A stretch of 64,000 nucleotides of DNA from assembly GCF_008298015.1 (NCBI RefSeq), contig NZ_VTPX01000008.1, positions 62,001 through 126,000 on the forward strand, written 5' to 3'. The position numbers and the translations under genes were made by a program. The notes beneath the pieces are model-generated. The model did not search any database. It was not told where the DNA came from and was given only the letters and a program-made list of their open reading frames with translations. Below are positions 1 through 11,177 of this stretch, in pieces (within the stretch, counting starts at the first letter, position 1; each line of letters begins with the position of its first letter). This DNA is from Salinicola corii (lineage in GTDB: Bacteria; Pseudomonadota; Gammaproteobacteria; Pseudomonadales; Halomonadaceae).

Positions 1-1
1 G

Positions 2-805
2 ACACCCGCCAGCGAGATCGCGTCGACGTTGAAACTGCTGACCTGCAACCTGCAGGTCGGCATCCATACCTCGGCCTATCATCACTACTTCACCCGGAGC
101 TGGCAGCACCTGCTGCCCCACCCCAAGCGCAGCTCGCGGCTGGATATCGTCGCCAGCACCCTGTCGGCCTACGATATCGTCGGCCTACAGGAGGTCGATG
201 GGGGCAGTTTTCGATCCAATCATGTCAATCAGGTCGAGTATCTCGCCCATCGCTCGGCGTTCGATTTTCATTTTCAGCAGCTCAACCGCAACCTCGGTCG
301 CGTCGCCCAGCACAGCAACGGGCTGCTATCGCGCCTGACGCCCAACCAGGTGGATGAACACCGCCTGCCCGGCATGCGCGGGCGCGGCGCGATTCACGCC
401 CGCTACGGCGAAGGGCCGGATGCGCTGCACGTCTTCGTCGCACACCTGGCACTCAGCCAGCGCGGGCGCTGGCGTCAGCTCGACTACCTGGGCGAGATCG
501 TCGAGCCGCTGCACCATGTGGTGGTCATGGGCGATCTCAACTGCACGCCGGAACAACTGCTGGCGCACCCCCGGTTCTGCAAGGCCCTGGATCTCAACCC
601 GCTCAAGCCGCAGCTCAGCTACCCGGCCTGGCAGCCCCGCCGCGCGCTGGACCATATCCTGCTCTCCGCGTCGCTGAAGGCCGAGCAGCCGCGCGTGCTG
701 GAGGCGATGTTCTCGGATCATCTCCCCATCGCCGTGGACATCCATCTGCCAGTCAGTTGTCGTCGCAGCATCGGCCTCGCCAGCGATCGTGGCACCGACA
801 CCTGA
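2..805 (+). CDS. Endonuclease/exonuclease/phosphatase family protein (5' truncated by window edge)
   Basis: The protein has the EEP (DNase I-like) fold signatures in order: an LLTCNLQVG first strand, GLQEVDGG carrying the metal-binding Glu, MGDLNCTP with the catalytic Asp/Asn pair, and the terminal SDHLPIAVDI with the catalytic Asp-His. Members hydrolyse phosphodiester bonds in nucleic acids or small phosphoesters; the substrate here is unknown. The frame is open from base 2. The only start-like codon near the edge is a TTG at 29, and relatives I recall carry extra N-terminal residues, so the true start probably lies outside the window. It converges on nuoN and shares its terminator. Confidence 0.8.
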   Translation, partial: TPASEIASTLKLLTCNLQVGIHTSAYHHYFTRSWQHLLPHPKRSSRLDIVASTLSAYDIVGLQEVDGGSFRSNHVNQVEYLAHRSAFDFHFQQLNRNLGRVAQHSNGLLSRLTPNQVDEHRLPGMRGRGAIHARYGEGPDALHVFVAHLALSQRGRWRQLDYLGEIVEPLHHVVVMGDLNCTPEQLLAHPRFCKALDLNPLKPQLSYPAWQPRRALDHILLSASLKAEQPRVLEAMFSDHLPIAVDIHLPVSCRRSIGLASDRGTDT

Positions 806-835
806 CCCGGGATGGCGGGATGGTGGAATAGCAAG

Positions 836-863
836 AAAAAGCGCCCTGTCGCGGGCGCTTTTT
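836..863. terminator. Bidirectional Rho-independent terminator
   Basis: A GCGCCC/GGGCGC stem is flanked by five A on the left and five T on the right, so it has a T-tract on either strand. It sits between the convergent nuclease-family gene and nuoN and should end both transcripts. Confidence 0.85.
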
Positions 864-900
864 CGTACGGTGATGCAGGACGCTCGACGGCTGGCGGCCG

Positions 901-2370
901 TCACCCCGCGACCCAATTGACCCAATTGATCATCGGGGTCGGGTAGAGTCCCAGCAGGATCACCAGTGTGGCGACGCCCAGCACCACCATGCCGCCGGCG
1001 CGCTCGGCCCAGTCGTGGGTCGCGTCGCGGCGCTGCATGCCGGGCTCGTGCAGGAACAGGGTCACCATCACCCGCAGGTAGTAGTAGAGCCCGATGGCAC
1101 TGCCGACCACCACGCTGCCCACCAGCCACCAGCGGTGCGCCTCGACACCGACGGCGATGATATAGAACTTGCCGATGAAGCCGGCCGTGAACGGGATCCC
1201 CGCCAGCGATAGCATCGACACCGTCATCACCGCGGTGAGATAGGGCCGACGCCAGAACAGGCCCCGATAATGGTGCAGCGGGCTCGCATCCGCCGTACCG
1301 CCGGTGGCGACGTAGGGGCTGGAGACCAGGGTGACGACGCCGAAGGCGCCGAGCGTGGTGAGGACATAGGTGACCAGGTAGATGCCGACGGTCTCGACCG
1401 CCAGGCCCTGGTTGACCACCAGCGCCACCAGCAGATAGCCGAAATGGGCGATCGACGAATAGCCCAGCAGGCGCTTGAGATCGTTCTGGGTCAGCGCCAG
1501 CAGGTTACCCACCAGCATGGTGATCACGGCGATGAAGCCGAGCAGGTCGTGCCACCAGTTCTCGTGGAAGGCCAGCGTCGACTGGAACAGCCGCAGCAGC
1601 ACCAGGAACACCGCCACCTTGCTGGCGGTAGCCAGAAACGTCGTCGCCGGCCCGGGGCCACCCTGATAGACGTCCGGGGTCCACAAGTGAAAGGGCACGA
1701 TGGAGAGCTTGAACGCCAGCCCCACCAATAGCAGGCCGGCCCCGGCCAGCAGCCAGGGGTCGCTGCCACGAGTCGAGAGCGCCGCCCCCAGCTCGGCGAA
1801 GTCCAGCGTGCCGGTCACCGCGTAGAGCAGCGCCATGCCGAACAGCAGGAACGCCGTCGCCGCCGCCGACAGCACCATGTACTTGATGCCGCTCTCCAGC
1901 GCGCCGCGGTCCCGGAAGGTATAGGCAAGCATCCCGAACAGCGGCATCGACAACAGCTCGATACCGAAGAACAGTGTCGTCATGTGACGCGCCGAGACCA
2001 GCACCAGGCCACCCGCGGCGGCGCTCGTCAGCAGCAGGTAGAACTCGTCCCGCGGCCCCTCGTAGCCTTCCAGATAGTGGTGAGCCAGGGTGACGCAGGC
2101 CAGCGTCGACATCAGCACCAGCACGCCGCCGAAGCGGGAGAGATCGTCGACCACCAGTACCGAAGTGACGTCCACCGTGCCCAGCGTCCAGCCGAACAGC
2201 AGCGCCAGCAGCGCCGCGTTGAGACCGACGGCGGTGAGAATGGCGCTCAAGGTGTGATTGCGCTTCCAGGCGATCGAGAGCATCACCACGATCACGGTCA
2301 GGCAGACCAGGATCAGCGGGGATATGGCGAGCAGGGCCATCATGGCACCTTGATTGACGACATCGCTCAT
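901..2370 (-). CDS. nuoN: NADH-quinone oxidoreductase subunit N
   Basis: This is the last gene of the complex I operon: 489 aa, a multi-spanning antiporter-like proton-channel subunit of the membrane arm (about 14 helices expected for the family). Family features visible are a conserved Glu in FGIELLSMP, the KLSIVPFHLWTPDVYQG loop with the broken-helix Lys, and LKRLLGYSSIAHFGY. Its ATG overlaps the nuoM stop by 4 bp (ATGA), implying translational coupling. A bidirectional terminator follows. It couples quinone reduction to proton translocation together with NuoL and NuoM. Length matches the family. Confidence 0.96.
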   Translation of the reverse strand: MSDVVNQGAMMALLAISPLILVCLTVIVVMLSIAWKRNHTLSAILTAVGLNAALLALLFGWTLGTVDVTSVLVVDDLSRFGGVLVLMSTLACVTLAHHYLEGYEGPRDEFYLLLTSAAAGGLVLVSARHMTTLFFGIELLSMPLFGMLAYTFRDRGALESGIKYMVLSAAATAFLLFGMALLYAVTGTLDFAELGAALSTRGSDPWLLAGAGLLLVGLAFKLSIVPFHLWTPDVYQGGPGPATTFLATASKVAVFLVLLRLFQSTLAFHENWWHDLLGFIAVITMLVGNLLALTQNDLKRLLGYSSIAHFGYLLVALVVNQGLAVETVGIYLVTYVLTTLGAFGVVTLVSSPYVATGGTADASPLHHYRGLFWRRPYLTAVMTVSMLSLAGIPFTAGFIGKFYIIAVGVEAHRWWLVGSVVVGSAIGLYYYLRVMVTLFLHEPGMQRRDATHDWAERAGGMVVLGVATLVILLGLYPTPMINWVNWVAG

Positions 2371-3893
2371 TGGGCACCTCCCGTCATCGCTGCGGCTTGC
2401 TGAACGCTCTGCTGTACCACCTGCATGGCGCTGGCAGAGGTATCCAGCAGCGGTTGGGGGTAGATACCGAAGAACACCACCAGCGCGACGATGCCAAACA
2501 GCAGTATCGTCTCGCGCCGGTCGAGGCCGGCCAGCGGCGTCTCCTCCGCCGGCGGCCCGTAGTAGACCCGTTGCATGATGAACAGCGAGTAGACGGCGGC
2601 CAGGATCAGGCCGGCGCTGGCGATGACCACGATCCAGGGCGCCACGCCGAAGGCACCGAACATCACCATGAACTCACCGACGAAATTGGCGGTACCGGGC
2701 AGCCCCAGCGAGGCCGCCACGAACACCAGTGCGAAGCCCGGCAGGCCGCGGATACGCCCCCACAGGCCGCCCATCTGGCGCATGTCGCGGGTGTGCAGTC
2801 GCTCGTAGAGCTGTCCGGAGAGGATGAACAGCCCGGCGGCGGAGAACGCGTGCGCCACCATCAGCGCCACCACGCCCTGCAGCGCCAGTTCGGTACCGGC
2901 ATAGATACCGATCAAGACGAAGCCCATGTGCGAGATACTGGTATAGGCGATCAGCCGTTTCAGGTCCTGCTGGCCGCAGGCCAGGATCGCCCCGTAGAAG
3001 ATACCGATCAGGCCCAGCGTCATCGCCACCGGCGCGAAGGCCTGGGAGGCTTCCGGAAACAGCGGCAGCGCGAAGCGCAGCATGCCGTAGGCCGCCGTCT
3101 TGAGCAGAATGCCGGCGAGGTCGACGCTACCGGCGGTGGGCGCCTGGGCGTGGGCATCCGGCAGCCAGCCGTGCAGCGGCACCACCGGCAACTTGACCGC
3201 GAAGGCGACGAAGAAGCCGAGCATCAACCACCAGGCCGTGGTCTCCGACAGCGGCGTGTTCAACAGATCCGCGTAGGCGAAGGTGTATTCGCCAGTCGCC
3301 CCGTGATGGGCGAACACCAGACCCAGGATGGCGATCAGCATCAAAAGGCCACTGGCCTGGGTGTAGATGAAGAACTTGGTCGCGGCACCGATGCGCGAAC
3401 TGCCCTGGGAGCCGCTGTGCCCCCACAGCGCGATCAGGAAGTACATCGGCACCAGCATCATTTCCCAGAACAGGAAGAACAGGAACAGGTCGATGGCGAG
3501 AAAGACCCCGACCACCCCGCCCAGGATCCACAGCAGGTTGAGGTGGAAGAATCCGACCCGACGCACGATCTCCTTCCAGGAACAGACCACCGCCATGGCA
3601 CCGAGCAGGCCGGTCAACGCGATCATCAGCAGCGACAGGCCGTCGATCGCCAGATGCAGCTGAATGCCGAAGCGCGGGATCCAGTCCGCCTGCCACTCCA
3701 GCGTCCAGGCGCTGGCGGCGCCCTCCGCCGGCAGCTGAAAGTCGCTGCTGACCCAGAGCCCCAGCACCATCAGCAATTCCAGCAGCATGGTGCCCAGTGC
3801 GATCCAGCGAGGCGCCTGGTCGCCAAAGCGTTCCGCCTGCCAGCACAGCAGGCCGCCAATGAAGGGGATCAGTATCAGCCAGACCAGAGTCAT
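2367..3893 (-). CDS. nuoM: NADH-quinone oxidoreductase subunit M
   Basis: A 508-aa antiporter-like membrane subunit of complex I. Characteristic segments are FLFFLFWEMMLVPMYFLIALWG with the essential channel Glu, VKLPVVPLHGWLPDAHAQAP with the broken-helix Lys, and LKRLIAYTSISHMGFVLIG. It pumps protons in the distal membrane arm between NuoL and NuoN. It starts with ATG, ends in a 4-bp overlap with nuoN, and lies 93 bp downstream of nuoL, the widest gap among the L-M-N genes. The sequence is full length with no sign of damage. Confidence 0.96.
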   Translation of the reverse strand: MTLVWLILIPFIGGLLCWQAERFGDQAPRWIALGTMLLELLMVLGLWVSSDFQLPAEGAASAWTLEWQADWIPRFGIQLHLAIDGLSLLMIALTGLLGAMAVVCSWKEIVRRVGFFHLNLLWILGGVVGVFLAIDLFLFFLFWEMMLVPMYFLIALWGHSGSQGSSRIGAATKFFIYTQASGLLMLIAILGLVFAHHGATGEYTFAYADLLNTPLSETTAWWLMLGFFVAFAVKLPVVPLHGWLPDAHAQAPTAGSVDLAGILLKTAAYGMLRFALPLFPEASQAFAPVAMTLGLIGIFYGAILACGQQDLKRLIAYTSISHMGFVLIGIYAGTELALQGVVALMVAHAFSAAGLFILSGQLYERLHTRDMRQMGGLWGRIRGLPGFALVFVAASLGLPGTANFVGEFMVMFGAFGVAPWIVVIASAGLILAAVYSLFIMQRVYYGPPAEETPLAGLDRRETILLFGIVALVVFFGIYPQPLLDTSASAMQVVQQSVQQAAAMTGGAQ

Positions 3894-3986
3894 GAATCAG
3901 CCATCCGCGATAGAGTGAATTCCGTTGGCGCCCGAACAAGGGTCGTCGGGGCCTCGACGCCGCTTACCGTATCTGCGCTCATCCCG

Positions 3987-5852
3987 TCAGCCCACCAGCA
4001 GGAAGACGAGCAGCAGCGTCGCCCCCAGCACCATCGATACGGCGTAGTGACGCATCAGGCCCGTCTGCGTCGTTCGCAGCCCCTGATGAGAAGCCCGTGC
4101 CAGCCACGGCAGGATATTGCACAGCGAGTTGATCCAGTCGCCCCGGTTGACCCTGACCACGCCCTGGTAGGGACGCACGAACAGCCAGTCGTAGAGCGTG
4201 TCGAAACCCCAGGCGTTGTGCCAGAACGTCCACAGCCGGGCGCCGCGCGGGTCCGCCATGCCACGGCGAATCAGATCGCGCCGGCGCTTGAACAGCCAAC
4301 CCGCGAACAGCACGCCACCGACGGCCACGATCATGGCGGTGAATTCGAGGATATGGACCGCCATGCCCTCGGCGACCGGACCGGGCGGTAGCACTTCGTC
4401 CAGCGGCGGGGTCAACTGCGCGCCGACGGCCGTCGACATCACGATCAGCACCACCAGCGGCGTGCCATGCACCAGCCCCTTGCCGGCATGGGCGCTGCGG
4501 GCGTTGTCGCTCTTGGGCTTACCGTGGAAGGTGCCGAGAATCAGCCGCACGGTATAGATCGAGGTCAGCAGCGCGCCGAACAGCCCGGCGAGCATCAGCA
4601 CGCCATGACCGGAAGCGAGTGCCGAGACCAGGATGGCGTCCTTGCTGTAGAAACCCGCCGTGACCAGTGGCAGTGCGGCCAGCGCCGCCCCGCCGACGAT
4701 GAAACCCGCGTAGGTCAGCGGCAGCTTGCGCCACAGCCCGCCAAGACGGCGCATGTCCTGTTCGTGATGGGTACAGATGATCACCGAACCGGCGGAGAGG
4801 AACAGCAGCGCCTTGAAGAAGGCGTGGATCATCAGGTGGAAGATTGCCGCATCGAACGCGCCGACGCCCAGCGCCAGGAACATGTAGCCGATCTGGCTCA
4901 TGGTCGAGTAGGCCAGCACTCGCTTGATGTCAGTCTGCGCCAGCGCTGCGAAGCCTGCCACCAGCAGCGTCAGCGCACCGACCACACCGACCAGCAGAAG
5001 GACGTCCGGTGCCATCAGGAAGATGCCGTTCATCCGTGCGATCAGGTAGACACCCGCCGTGACCATGGTCGCCGCGTGAATCAGTGCCGACACCGGCGTG
5101 GGGCCGGCCATGGCGTCCGCCAGCCAGGTATGCAGCGGCAGCTGCGCCGACTTGCCCACCGCGCCACCGAGCAGCATCAGCGCCGTGAGCTGCGGCATCA
5201 ATCCGCCCTGGCTCCAAATCTCGGGCGCCCGCGCCAGCAGAGTCTGCAGATTGAGCGACCCCAGTTGGTCGTAGAGCAGGAACATGCCAATGGCGAGGAA
5301 GACATCGCCGGTGCGGGTAATGATGAACGCCTTGAACGCCGCCCAGCCGTTGGCGGGGGTGCGATAGTAGTAACCGATCAGCAGGTAGCTGCAGAGACCC
5401 ACTCCTTCCCAGCCGAAGTAGAGCAGCAGCAGATTGTCCCCCAGCACTAGCAGGATCATGCTGAATACGAACAGGTTCATGTGGCAGAAGAAGCGGGTCA
5501 CGCCGTCCTCGCCACGCATGTACCAGGCCGCGAACAGATGGATGAAGAAACCGACGCCGGTAATCACGCCGAGCAGGGTCAGCGATAGGCCATCCAGCAT
5601 CAGCCCCACGGTCGGCCGGAAATCGCCCACCGTGACCCAGTGCCACAGGGTCAAGGTCTGGGCCGACTTGCCCTGGTCGTAGAACTCGATCCCGACCCAC
5701 AGAGTACACAGCGCCGCCAGGCCGATGGAGGCCACCCCGATGGTGGCGCTGGCCCGTTCGGAGAGACGCCCGAACGACAGCGCCAGGATCAGCGAACCCA
5801 ATAGCGGAAAGACAAACGTGAGTATCAGCAAGACATCGTGAAAAGTAGTCAT
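3987..5852 (-). CDS. nuoL: NADH-quinone oxidoreductase subunit L
   Basis: A 621-aa, the largest antiporter-like subunit, at the distal tip of the complex I membrane arm. Visible motifs are [19 protein letters not shown] with the channel Glu, [16 protein letters not shown], and [17 protein letters not shown]. The C-terminal part includes a segment that in known structures forms the long lateral helix bracing NuoM and NuoN. Its ATG overlaps the nuoK stop by 4 bp. Length is as usual for gammaproteobacterial NuoL. Confidence 0.96.
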   Translation of the reverse strand: MTTFHDVLLILTFVFPLLGSLILALSFGRLSERASATIGVASIGLAALCTLWVGIEFYDQGKSAQTLTLWHWVTVGDFRPTVGLMLDGLSLTLLGVITGVGFFIHLFAAWYMRGEDGVTRFFCHMNLFVFSMILLVLGDNLLLLYFGWEGVGLCSYLLIGYYYRTPANGWAAFKAFIITRTGDVFLAIGMFLLYDQLGSLNLQTLLARAPEIWSQGGLMPQLTALMLLGGAVGKSAQLPLHTWLADAMAGPTPVSALIHAATMVTAGVYLIARMNGIFLMAPDVLLLVGVVGALTLLVAGFAALAQTDIKRVLAYSTMSQIGYMFLALGVGAFDAAIFHLMIHAFFKALLFLSAGSVIICTHHEQDMRRLGGLWRKLPLTYAGFIVGGAALAALPLVTAGFYSKDAILVSALASGHGVLMLAGLFGALLTSIYTVRLILGTFHGKPKSDNARSAHAGKGLVHGTPLVVLIVMSTAVGAQLTPPLDEVLPPGPVAEGMAVHILEFTAMIVAVGGVLFAGWLFKRRRDLIRRGMADPRGARLWTFWHNAWGFDTLYDWLFVRPYQGVVRVNRGDWINSLCNILPWLARASHQGLRTTQTGLMRHYAVSMVLGATLLLVFLLVG

Positions 5853-6157
5853 CCGCGCAACCTGCTAGCCGCATCGATATCGAGAGTCTTGAAGCGGCGG
5901 TAGAGCTGCATCAGCAGCGCCAGCCCCACGCTCGCCTCGGCCGCTGCCAGGGTGATGATCATCAGGAACATGACCTGACCGTCGGCCTGCTGCCAGTGGG
6001 TGCCACCGACAATGAACGCCAGCCCGGCGGCGTTCATCATGATCTCCAGACTCATCAACACGAACAGCATGTTGCGCCGCGTCATCAGCCCCGCCAGCCC
6101 CAGTACGAACAGGATCGCCGCCAGCCACAGGCCATGCTCCACCGGAATGCCCGTCAT
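5849..6157 (-). CDS. nuoK: NADH-quinone oxidoreductase subunit K
   Basis: A 102-aa, three-helix membrane subunit of complex I. It contains the conserved channel glutamates in [15 protein letters not shown] and [12 protein letters not shown], which form the fourth proton pathway with NuoJ and NuoA. Its ATG overlaps the nuoJ stop (ATGA), and its own stop overlaps the nuoL start, so J-K-L are translationally coupled. Size matches the family. Confidence 0.95.
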   Translation of the reverse strand: MTGIPVEHGLWLAAILFVLGLAGLMTRRNMLFVLMSLEIMMNAAGLAFIVGGTHWQQADGQVMFLMIITLAAAEASVGLALLMQLYRRFKTLDIDAASRLRG

Positions 6158-6774
6158 GCCTTGCCCTCCTGCGTATCGCGACTCTCCTCGCGGGTGTGGA
6201 TCGATGTCTCGCCTGACGCCACGGCGGAAGCCTGTTCGTTCAGCTCGCGCTGGCGCTCGCGGGCGAGATCGGCTTCATCGTGCGCTTCACTGCGACCCAG
6301 GTGAGACGCCGCCACCAACGCCGCCAGCAGCAGCATCGCCGCCAGTTCGACGATGACCAGGTAGGGTCCGAACAGCGACATGCCCACCATCTTGGCCGTC
6401 AACGTCTCGCCGCTGATACTGCCGTCGTAGTCGCCGCTGGCCAGCGTCACGACCATCACGATCAACAGCACCGCCGTCAGTATCGCCGGACCCATCCACG
6501 CCCTGGGCTGGAGCCAGGCCCGCTCCTGTTCCACCGCCGACTCGCCGAGGTTGAGCATCATCACCACGAACACGAACAGCACCATGATCGCACCGGCGTA
6601 GACAATGATCTCCAGCGCACCGGCAAACGGTGCGCCGAGGGCGAAGAACACCATCGCCACCGCGATCAGCGACACGATCAGATACAGCAGCGCGTGGACC
6701 GGATGGGTGCCGGTCACCACGCGAAGGGTGGCGAGAATCGCGACCAGGCCACTCAAGTAAAACGCGATTTGCAT
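6154..6774 (-). CDS. nuoJ: NADH-quinone oxidoreductase subunit J
   Basis: A 206-aa membrane subunit with five predicted helices, including [19 protein letters not shown], the segment containing the pi-bulge helix that rearranges during turnover. I chose the ATG at 6774 because GGGGAG lies just upstream and the protein then starts [10 protein letters not shown] as in homologues; the reading frame extends 24 codons further upstream without family similarity. The C-terminus is charged and hydrophilic ([15 protein letters not shown]). It sits between nuoI and nuoK. Confidence 0.94.
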   Translation of the reverse strand: MQIAFYLSGLVAILATLRVVTGTHPVHALLYLIVSLIAVAMVFFALGAPFAGALEIIVYAGAIMVLFVFVVMMLNLGESAVEQERAWLQPRAWMGPAILTAVLLIVMVVTLASGDYDGSISGETLTAKMVGMSLFGPYLVIVELAAMLLLAALVAASHLGRSEAHDEADLARERQRELNEQASAVASGETSIHTREESRDTQEGKA

Positions 6775-6846
6775 GCTTCTCTCTCCCCCAGCAAACGGCT
6801 CCTGGCCGCTACCGCCTTCTCGACGATACCGGCTGACGTTTCCCAC

Positions 6847-7395
6847 TCACGGCATCAGCGACTTGACGTCGATCGGCTCGGCCTCGTTCTGCGCCTCGCC
6901 CTTGTCCTTGCCGGCAATCGACAGGCCGGCCACGCGATAGAAGTTGGTGTTGTGATCCTTGCCCGGGCCATCGATCAGCAGGTCCTGCTTCTCGTAGACG
7001 AGCTCCTGGCGTCGGAATTCGCTCATCTCGAAATCCGGCGTCAACTGGATCGCCGAGGTCGGGCACGCCTCCTCGCACATCCCGCAGAAAATACAGCGCG
7101 AGAAATTGATGCGGAAGAACTCCGGATACCAGCGGCCATCCTCCTTCTCCCCCTTCTGCAACGAGATGCACGCCACCGGACAGGCCACGGCGCACAGGTT
7201 GCAGGCAACGCAGCGCTCCTCGCCGTCCGGGTCGCGGGTCAGCACGATGCGGCCGCGATAGCGCGGCGGCAGGTAGACCTGCTCTTCCGGGTACTGCAGC
7301 GTCTCGCGCTTGCGCCAGGCGTGCGAAAACACCATCCACAGCGTGCGCAGTTGCGTGCCGGTGCCGGATACGATCTTCCGGATCTGACTCAGCAT
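6847..7395 (-). CDS. nuoI: NADH-quinone oxidoreductase subunit I (2x[4Fe-4S])
   Basis: A 182-aa peripheral-arm subunit carrying the two tetranuclear clusters N6a and N6b. Ligands are C62-C65-C68 with C72, and C101-C104-C107 with C111, in two ferredoxin repeats ([12 protein letters not shown] and [12 protein letters not shown]). It passes electrons from NuoG toward cluster N2 in NuoB. A GGGAGAG ribosome site precedes the ATG. It lies between nuoH and nuoJ. Confidence 0.96.
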   Translation of the reverse strand: MLSQIRKIVSGTGTQLRTLWMVFSHAWRKRETLQYPEEQVYLPPRYRGRIVLTRDPDGEERCVACNLCAVACPVACISLQKGEKEDGRWYPEFFRINFSRCIFCGMCEEACPTSAIQLTPDFEMSEFRRQELVYEKQDLLIDGPGKDHNTNFYRVAGLSIAGKDKGEAQNEAEPIDVKSLMP

Positions 7396-7407
7396 GGTCG
7401 CTCTCCC

Positions 7408-8391
7408 TTACACGCCCGGGTCGATGAGCAGAATCATCGCCCCGGTGATCAATAGATTGACGAGTGTCAGCGGCAGACACACCTTCCAGCCGAAGCTCAT
7501 CACCTTGTCGTAGCGCGGCCGCGGCAACGCCGCGCGCAGCAGCACGAACAGGATGACGAAGAACACCGTCTTGAGCAGGAACCAGACGATTGGCGGCAGC
7601 AGCGGCCCGTGCCAGCCACCGAAGAACAGCGTCACCAGTAGCGCCGAGATCAACACGATGCCGATATACTCGCCAACGAAGAACATGCCCCATTTCATCC
7701 CGGAGTATTCGATGTGGTAGCCGTCGGCCAACTCTTGCTCGGCCTCGGGCTGATCGAACGGATGGCGGTGGGTCACCGCGATACCGGCGATGACGAAGGT
7801 GCAGAAGCCGAAAAACTGCGGCACGATGAACCAGACGTTCTCCTGCGCATTGACGATATCGCGCATGTTGAACGAGCCGGTCATGGCGACGATGCCCATC
7901 ACCGCCAGGCCCATGAAGACCTCGTAGGAGAGCGTCTGGGCGGAGGCACGCAATGCGCCGAGCAGCGCATACTTGTTGCCGCTGGCCCAGCCCGCGAACA
8001 GCACCGCATAGACATTGATGCCCGCCATGGCGAAGAAGAACAGGATGCCGATGTTGAGATCCGCCACCCCCCAGCCGGGCGTGATCGGGATCACCATGAA
8101 CGACAGCAGCAGCGAGGCCATGGCGATCGCCGGCGCCAGCACGAAGAAGGTCCGGTCGGCGAACGGCGGGATCCAGTCCTCCTTGAAGAAGATCTTGAGC
8201 ATGTCCGCCGCGATCTGCAAAAGCCCGAACGGACCGACCCGGTTGGGGCCGTAGCGGTCCTGCCACAGCGCCAGCAGGCGCCGCTCGATCATGCTCAACA
8301 GCGCCCCGGAAACGACCACGGCCAGCAGAATGACCACGGCCTGAACCATGGCGATCAACGTCGCCTCGACTTGCGGCGTCCACCAATTCAT
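7408..8391 (-). CDS. nuoH: NADH-quinone oxidoreductase subunit H
   Basis: A 327-aa membrane subunit that anchors the peripheral arm and helps form the quinone chamber (eight helices in the family). Hallmarks are [21 protein letters not shown] near the N-terminus and the acidic loop around [24 protein letters not shown]. The ATG overlaps the nuoG stop by 4 bp. It is full length and ordinary. Confidence 0.96.
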   Translation of the reverse strand: MNWWTPQVEATLIAMVQAVVILLAVVVSGALLSMIERRLLALWQDRYGPNRVGPFGLLQIAADMLKIFFKEDWIPPFADRTFFVLAPAIAMASLLLSFMVIPITPGWGVADLNIGILFFFAMAGINVYAVLFAGWASGNKYALLGALRASAQTLSYEVFMGLAVMGIVAMTGSFNMRDIVNAQENVWFIVPQFFGFCTFVIAGIAVTHRHPFDQPEAEQELADGYHIEYSGMKWGMFFVGEYIGIVLISALLVTLFFGGWHGPLLPPIVWFLLKTVFFVILFVLLRAALPRPRYDKVMSFGWKVCLPLTLVNLLITGAMILLIDPGV

Positions 8392-11162
8392 GGGCGCGCC
8401 TCCCCGGCCGGCGCCTGGCTATCGTGATCCGCTTTCGCGACCGCTCCCCAGCGCACGGCAGCTGGCGTCAATCCTCCGGTGACTTCCTGGATCGAACCAG
8501 CGGGCAGACCGACGACACCTGGCGGCAGACCGGCGCTGAGTCTCGCCGGCAGCCTGAAGCGAGTGCCATCGACAGCGATCGAGACCGCATCGCCGGCGCC
8601 GATACCCAGCTCCGCGGCGTCGGTCTGGTTGAGCGCGACCTGCGGCGGCGTCATGCGCTCGCGGATCGGTTCGGCCCGGCGCGACATGTCGTCGCCGCCG
8701 AACAGCTGGGGCAGATCGATCACCTGCCACTCACCCTCGCGCGGCTTGAATGCCGCGGGAATCTCGGTGTAGTAGTCGCCACCGGCGGCTGCCGCCGTGA
8801 ACAGCCGCTTGCCCGGATCGCCGGCGCGAAGATGGCCGCCGACCTCGTCCTGGAACTTGTTCCAGGCCTGCGGGGAGTTCCAGCCCGGCGCCCAGGCGAA
8901 GGCAACCTCTCGGCGCGGCTCCCGATAGCCGGCATAACCCTCCATCGAGAACGCGAACGGGGTGTCGAGATCCATCGGCGCGCGCGGCTCGTTGACGTCA
9001 AGATCGGCACGCATCGCGGTGCGGCCGCTGTAGCGGTGGGGTTCACGGGCCAGTTTCAGGCCGTGGATACGGAACATCGCCTCCGGCGTGTTCTGATGCA
9101 GCGGCGCCAGGGCGGGGGCATCCTCGGCGACGGCCTGGGTCAGGTCGTCGAGCAGGATGGTCTCCACCGGCTGGCGCTCCAGCGTGGCGTGAAGCGCATG
9201 CAGCCAGCGCCAGCTCTCGCGAATCCGGGTATCCGGGCGCATATAGCTAGGATCGAAGACCTGATAGAACCGCTGCGCGCGGCCTTCTAGGCTGACCAGG
9301 GTGCCGTCACTCTCGGCGAACGTGCCCGCAGGCAAGCCGATGTTGGCGCGCTCCCAGGTCGGCGTGCGCTGGTGATCGACCACGACGATCGCCGCGGCCC
9401 ACCCGAGCGCGCTGTCCACGCGTGGCGCCGGCAGCCGGGTATAGAGGTCGTTCTCCAGGATCACCACACCGTCGGCGTCGCCCGTTTCCAGCCGTTCCAG
9501 CGCCCAATCGAGGGATTCGCCGCCCAGCAACCCGAGACCGACGCTATTGGCCTCGCGGCGAACGAGGGTCAGGCCGGCGTCCGAACGCTGGCGCCGGCCG
9601 AGCGCCCGAGCGATGTTGCCGGCCGCTTCCAGAATCGCCATCGATCCCAGTGACTCGCCGGCAATGACCAGCGGCTTCTTCGCCGCCAGCAGGGCATCGG
9701 CGATGCGTTCGACCAACCGTGACATTGCCGCGTCGAGGCCGTCGACGGCCGGCGCGGTGGAATCCAGGGCATGAGCCACGGCGAACCCGAGCCGGGCGAT
9801 ATCGTCGGGCGCGAGTCGCTCGGCGTGAGCGGCGATTCCATCGAGCTTGGTGACATCGGGCGTGGCCAGGAACAGCGGATGGCCGGCGTCCTGGGCGATG
9901 GTCTTCACCGCCTCGGCGTTCCATTCGGGGATGCCGCGCTCGGCGCCCAGCTCCGCGCCCTTGCCGCGCACCGCCTGACGCACCGACAACGCGACACGGG
10001 CGGCGCTCTGGATGAGGTCTTCGCCGAGCACCAGGATCGCGTCGCACTGCTCGATCTCGCACAGGCTCGGCGTGGCCAGCCCCGCCTCTCGGTTGAGCGC
10101 TTCCATCCGTCGGATCCGCGCCAGTTCTCCGGCCTCGATACCGGTGGAGAAGTTGGCCGCACCGACCAACTGACGCAGGCGATGGTTGCTCTCCAAGCTG
10201 GCCCGGGGCGAGCCGATGCCGATGATCCGCCTGGCGCCACGCAGGCGATCCGCGGCAAGATCGAGTGCTTCATCGACTTCCATCGTACGCGCCTCACCAT
10301 CGATCTCCCGGCATTCGGGGCGCGTCGGCCGATCCTTGCGGTTGACGTAGCCGTAGCCGAACCGGCCGCGGTCGCAGAGGAAGTAGCCGTTGACGTCGCC
10401 GTTGTAGCGATTCTCGATCCGGCGAATGTCGCCGTAGCGCTCGCCGGGACTGATGTTGCAGCCGCTGGCGCACTGGTGGCAGACGCTCGGCGCGAACTGC
10501 AGGTCCCACTTGCGGGTGTAGTGATCGGAGTGGGTCTGGTCGGTGAATACGCCGGTCGGGCAGACCTCGGTCAGGTTGCCGGAGAACTCGCTCTCCAGGG
10601 TGCCGTCGGTGACGCGACCGAAGTAGACGTTGTCATGGGCGCCGAAGGCACCCAGGTCCTCGCCACCGGCGTAATCCTGGTAGAACCGCGTACAGCGATA
10701 GCAGGTGATGCAGCGGTTCATCTCGTGGGCGATGAACGGCCCCAGGTTCTGGTTGCGATGGGTGCGCTTGCGGAAACGGTAACGGCGTCGGTCGTGACCG
10801 GTCATCACCGTCATATCCTGCAGATGGCAGTGGCCGCCTTCCTCGCAGACCGGGCAGTCGTGGGGATGGTTGACCATCAGGAACTCGATCACCGTCTCGC
10901 GGAAGGCCTTGGCCTCCTCGTCGGCGATGGAGATGTAGGCGTCGTCCTTGACCGGGGCCATGCACGACATCACCAGCATGCCGCGGTCATCGTCGGCGTC
11001 CTTGTACTGCTTCACCGCGCACTGGCGGCACGCGCCGACGCTGCCCATCGCCGGATGCCAGCAGAAATAGGGAATATCCAGTCCCAGCGAAAGGCAGGCG
11101 TGGAGCAGGTTGTCGCTGTCTTCGACTTCGTAGTCGTTGCCGTCGACGTGAATAGTGGCCAT
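8388..11162 (-). CDS. nuoG: NADH-quinone oxidoreductase subunit G
   Basis: A 924-aa iron-sulfur subunit of the NADH module. The N-terminal ferredoxin domain shows the [2Fe-2S] ligands in YFCWHP and GACRQC, a His-Cys [4Fe-4S] site in [11 protein letters not shown], and a further cluster in CITCYRC. The following domain retains CHQCASGC and a downstream Cys in [10 protein letters not shown], the ligands of the off-path cluster N7 found only in some bacteria. The remainder is a molybdopterin-oxidoreductase-like domain that lacks cofactor function in complex I. The C-terminal half is the most divergent part, as usual. Confidence 0.95.
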   Translation of the reverse strand: MATIHVDGNDYEVEDSDNLLHACLSLGLDIPYFCWHPAMGSVGACRQCAVKQYKDADDDRGMLVMSCMAPVKDDAYISIADEEAKAFRETVIEFLMVNHPHDCPVCEEGGHCHLQDMTVMTGHDRRRYRFRKRTHRNQNLGPFIAHEMNRCITCYRCTRFYQDYAGGEDLGAFGAHDNVYFGRVTDGTLESEFSGNLTEVCPTGVFTDQTHSDHYTRKWDLQFAPSVCHQCASGCNISPGERYGDIRRIENRYNGDVNGYFLCDRGRFGYGYVNRKDRPTRPECREIDGEARTMEVDEALDLAADRLRGARRIIGIGSPRASLESNHRLRQLVGAANFSTGIEAGELARIRRMEALNREAGLATPSLCEIEQCDAILVLGEDLIQSAARVALSVRQAVRGKGAELGAERGIPEWNAEAVKTIAQDAGHPLFLATPDVTKLDGIAAHAERLAPDDIARLGFAVAHALDSTAPAVDGLDAAMSRLVERIADALLAAKKPLVIAGESLGSMAILEAAGNIARALGRRQRSDAGLTLVRREANSVGLGLLGGESLDWALERLETGDADGVVILENDLYTRLPAPRVDSALGWAAAIVVVDHQRTPTWERANIGLPAGTFAESDGTLVSLEGRAQRFYQVFDPSYMRPDTRIRESWRWLHALHATLERQPVETILLDDLTQAVAEDAPALAPLHQNTPEAMFRIHGLKLAREPHRYSGRTAMRADLDVNEPRAPMDLDTPFAFSMEGYAGYREPRREVAFAWAPGWNSPQAWNKFQDEVGGHLRAGDPGKRLFTAAAAGGDYYTEIPAAFKPREGEWQVIDLPQLFGGDDMSRRAEPIRERMTPPQVALNQTDAAELGIGAGDAVSIAVDGTRFRLPARLSAGLPPGVVGLPAGSIQEVTGGLTPAAVRWGAVAKADHDSQAPAGEARP

Positions 11163-11177
11163 GGCGTCGAACTCCTC

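Noticed and set aside
2370-4391. A 673-codon plus-strand open frame antisense to nuoM/nuoL, and similar long antisense frames such as 9771-12674
   Set aside because: They lie wholly opposite well-conserved nuo genes, are rich in Gln, Arg and His as expected of GC-rich shadow frames, and match no family I know.
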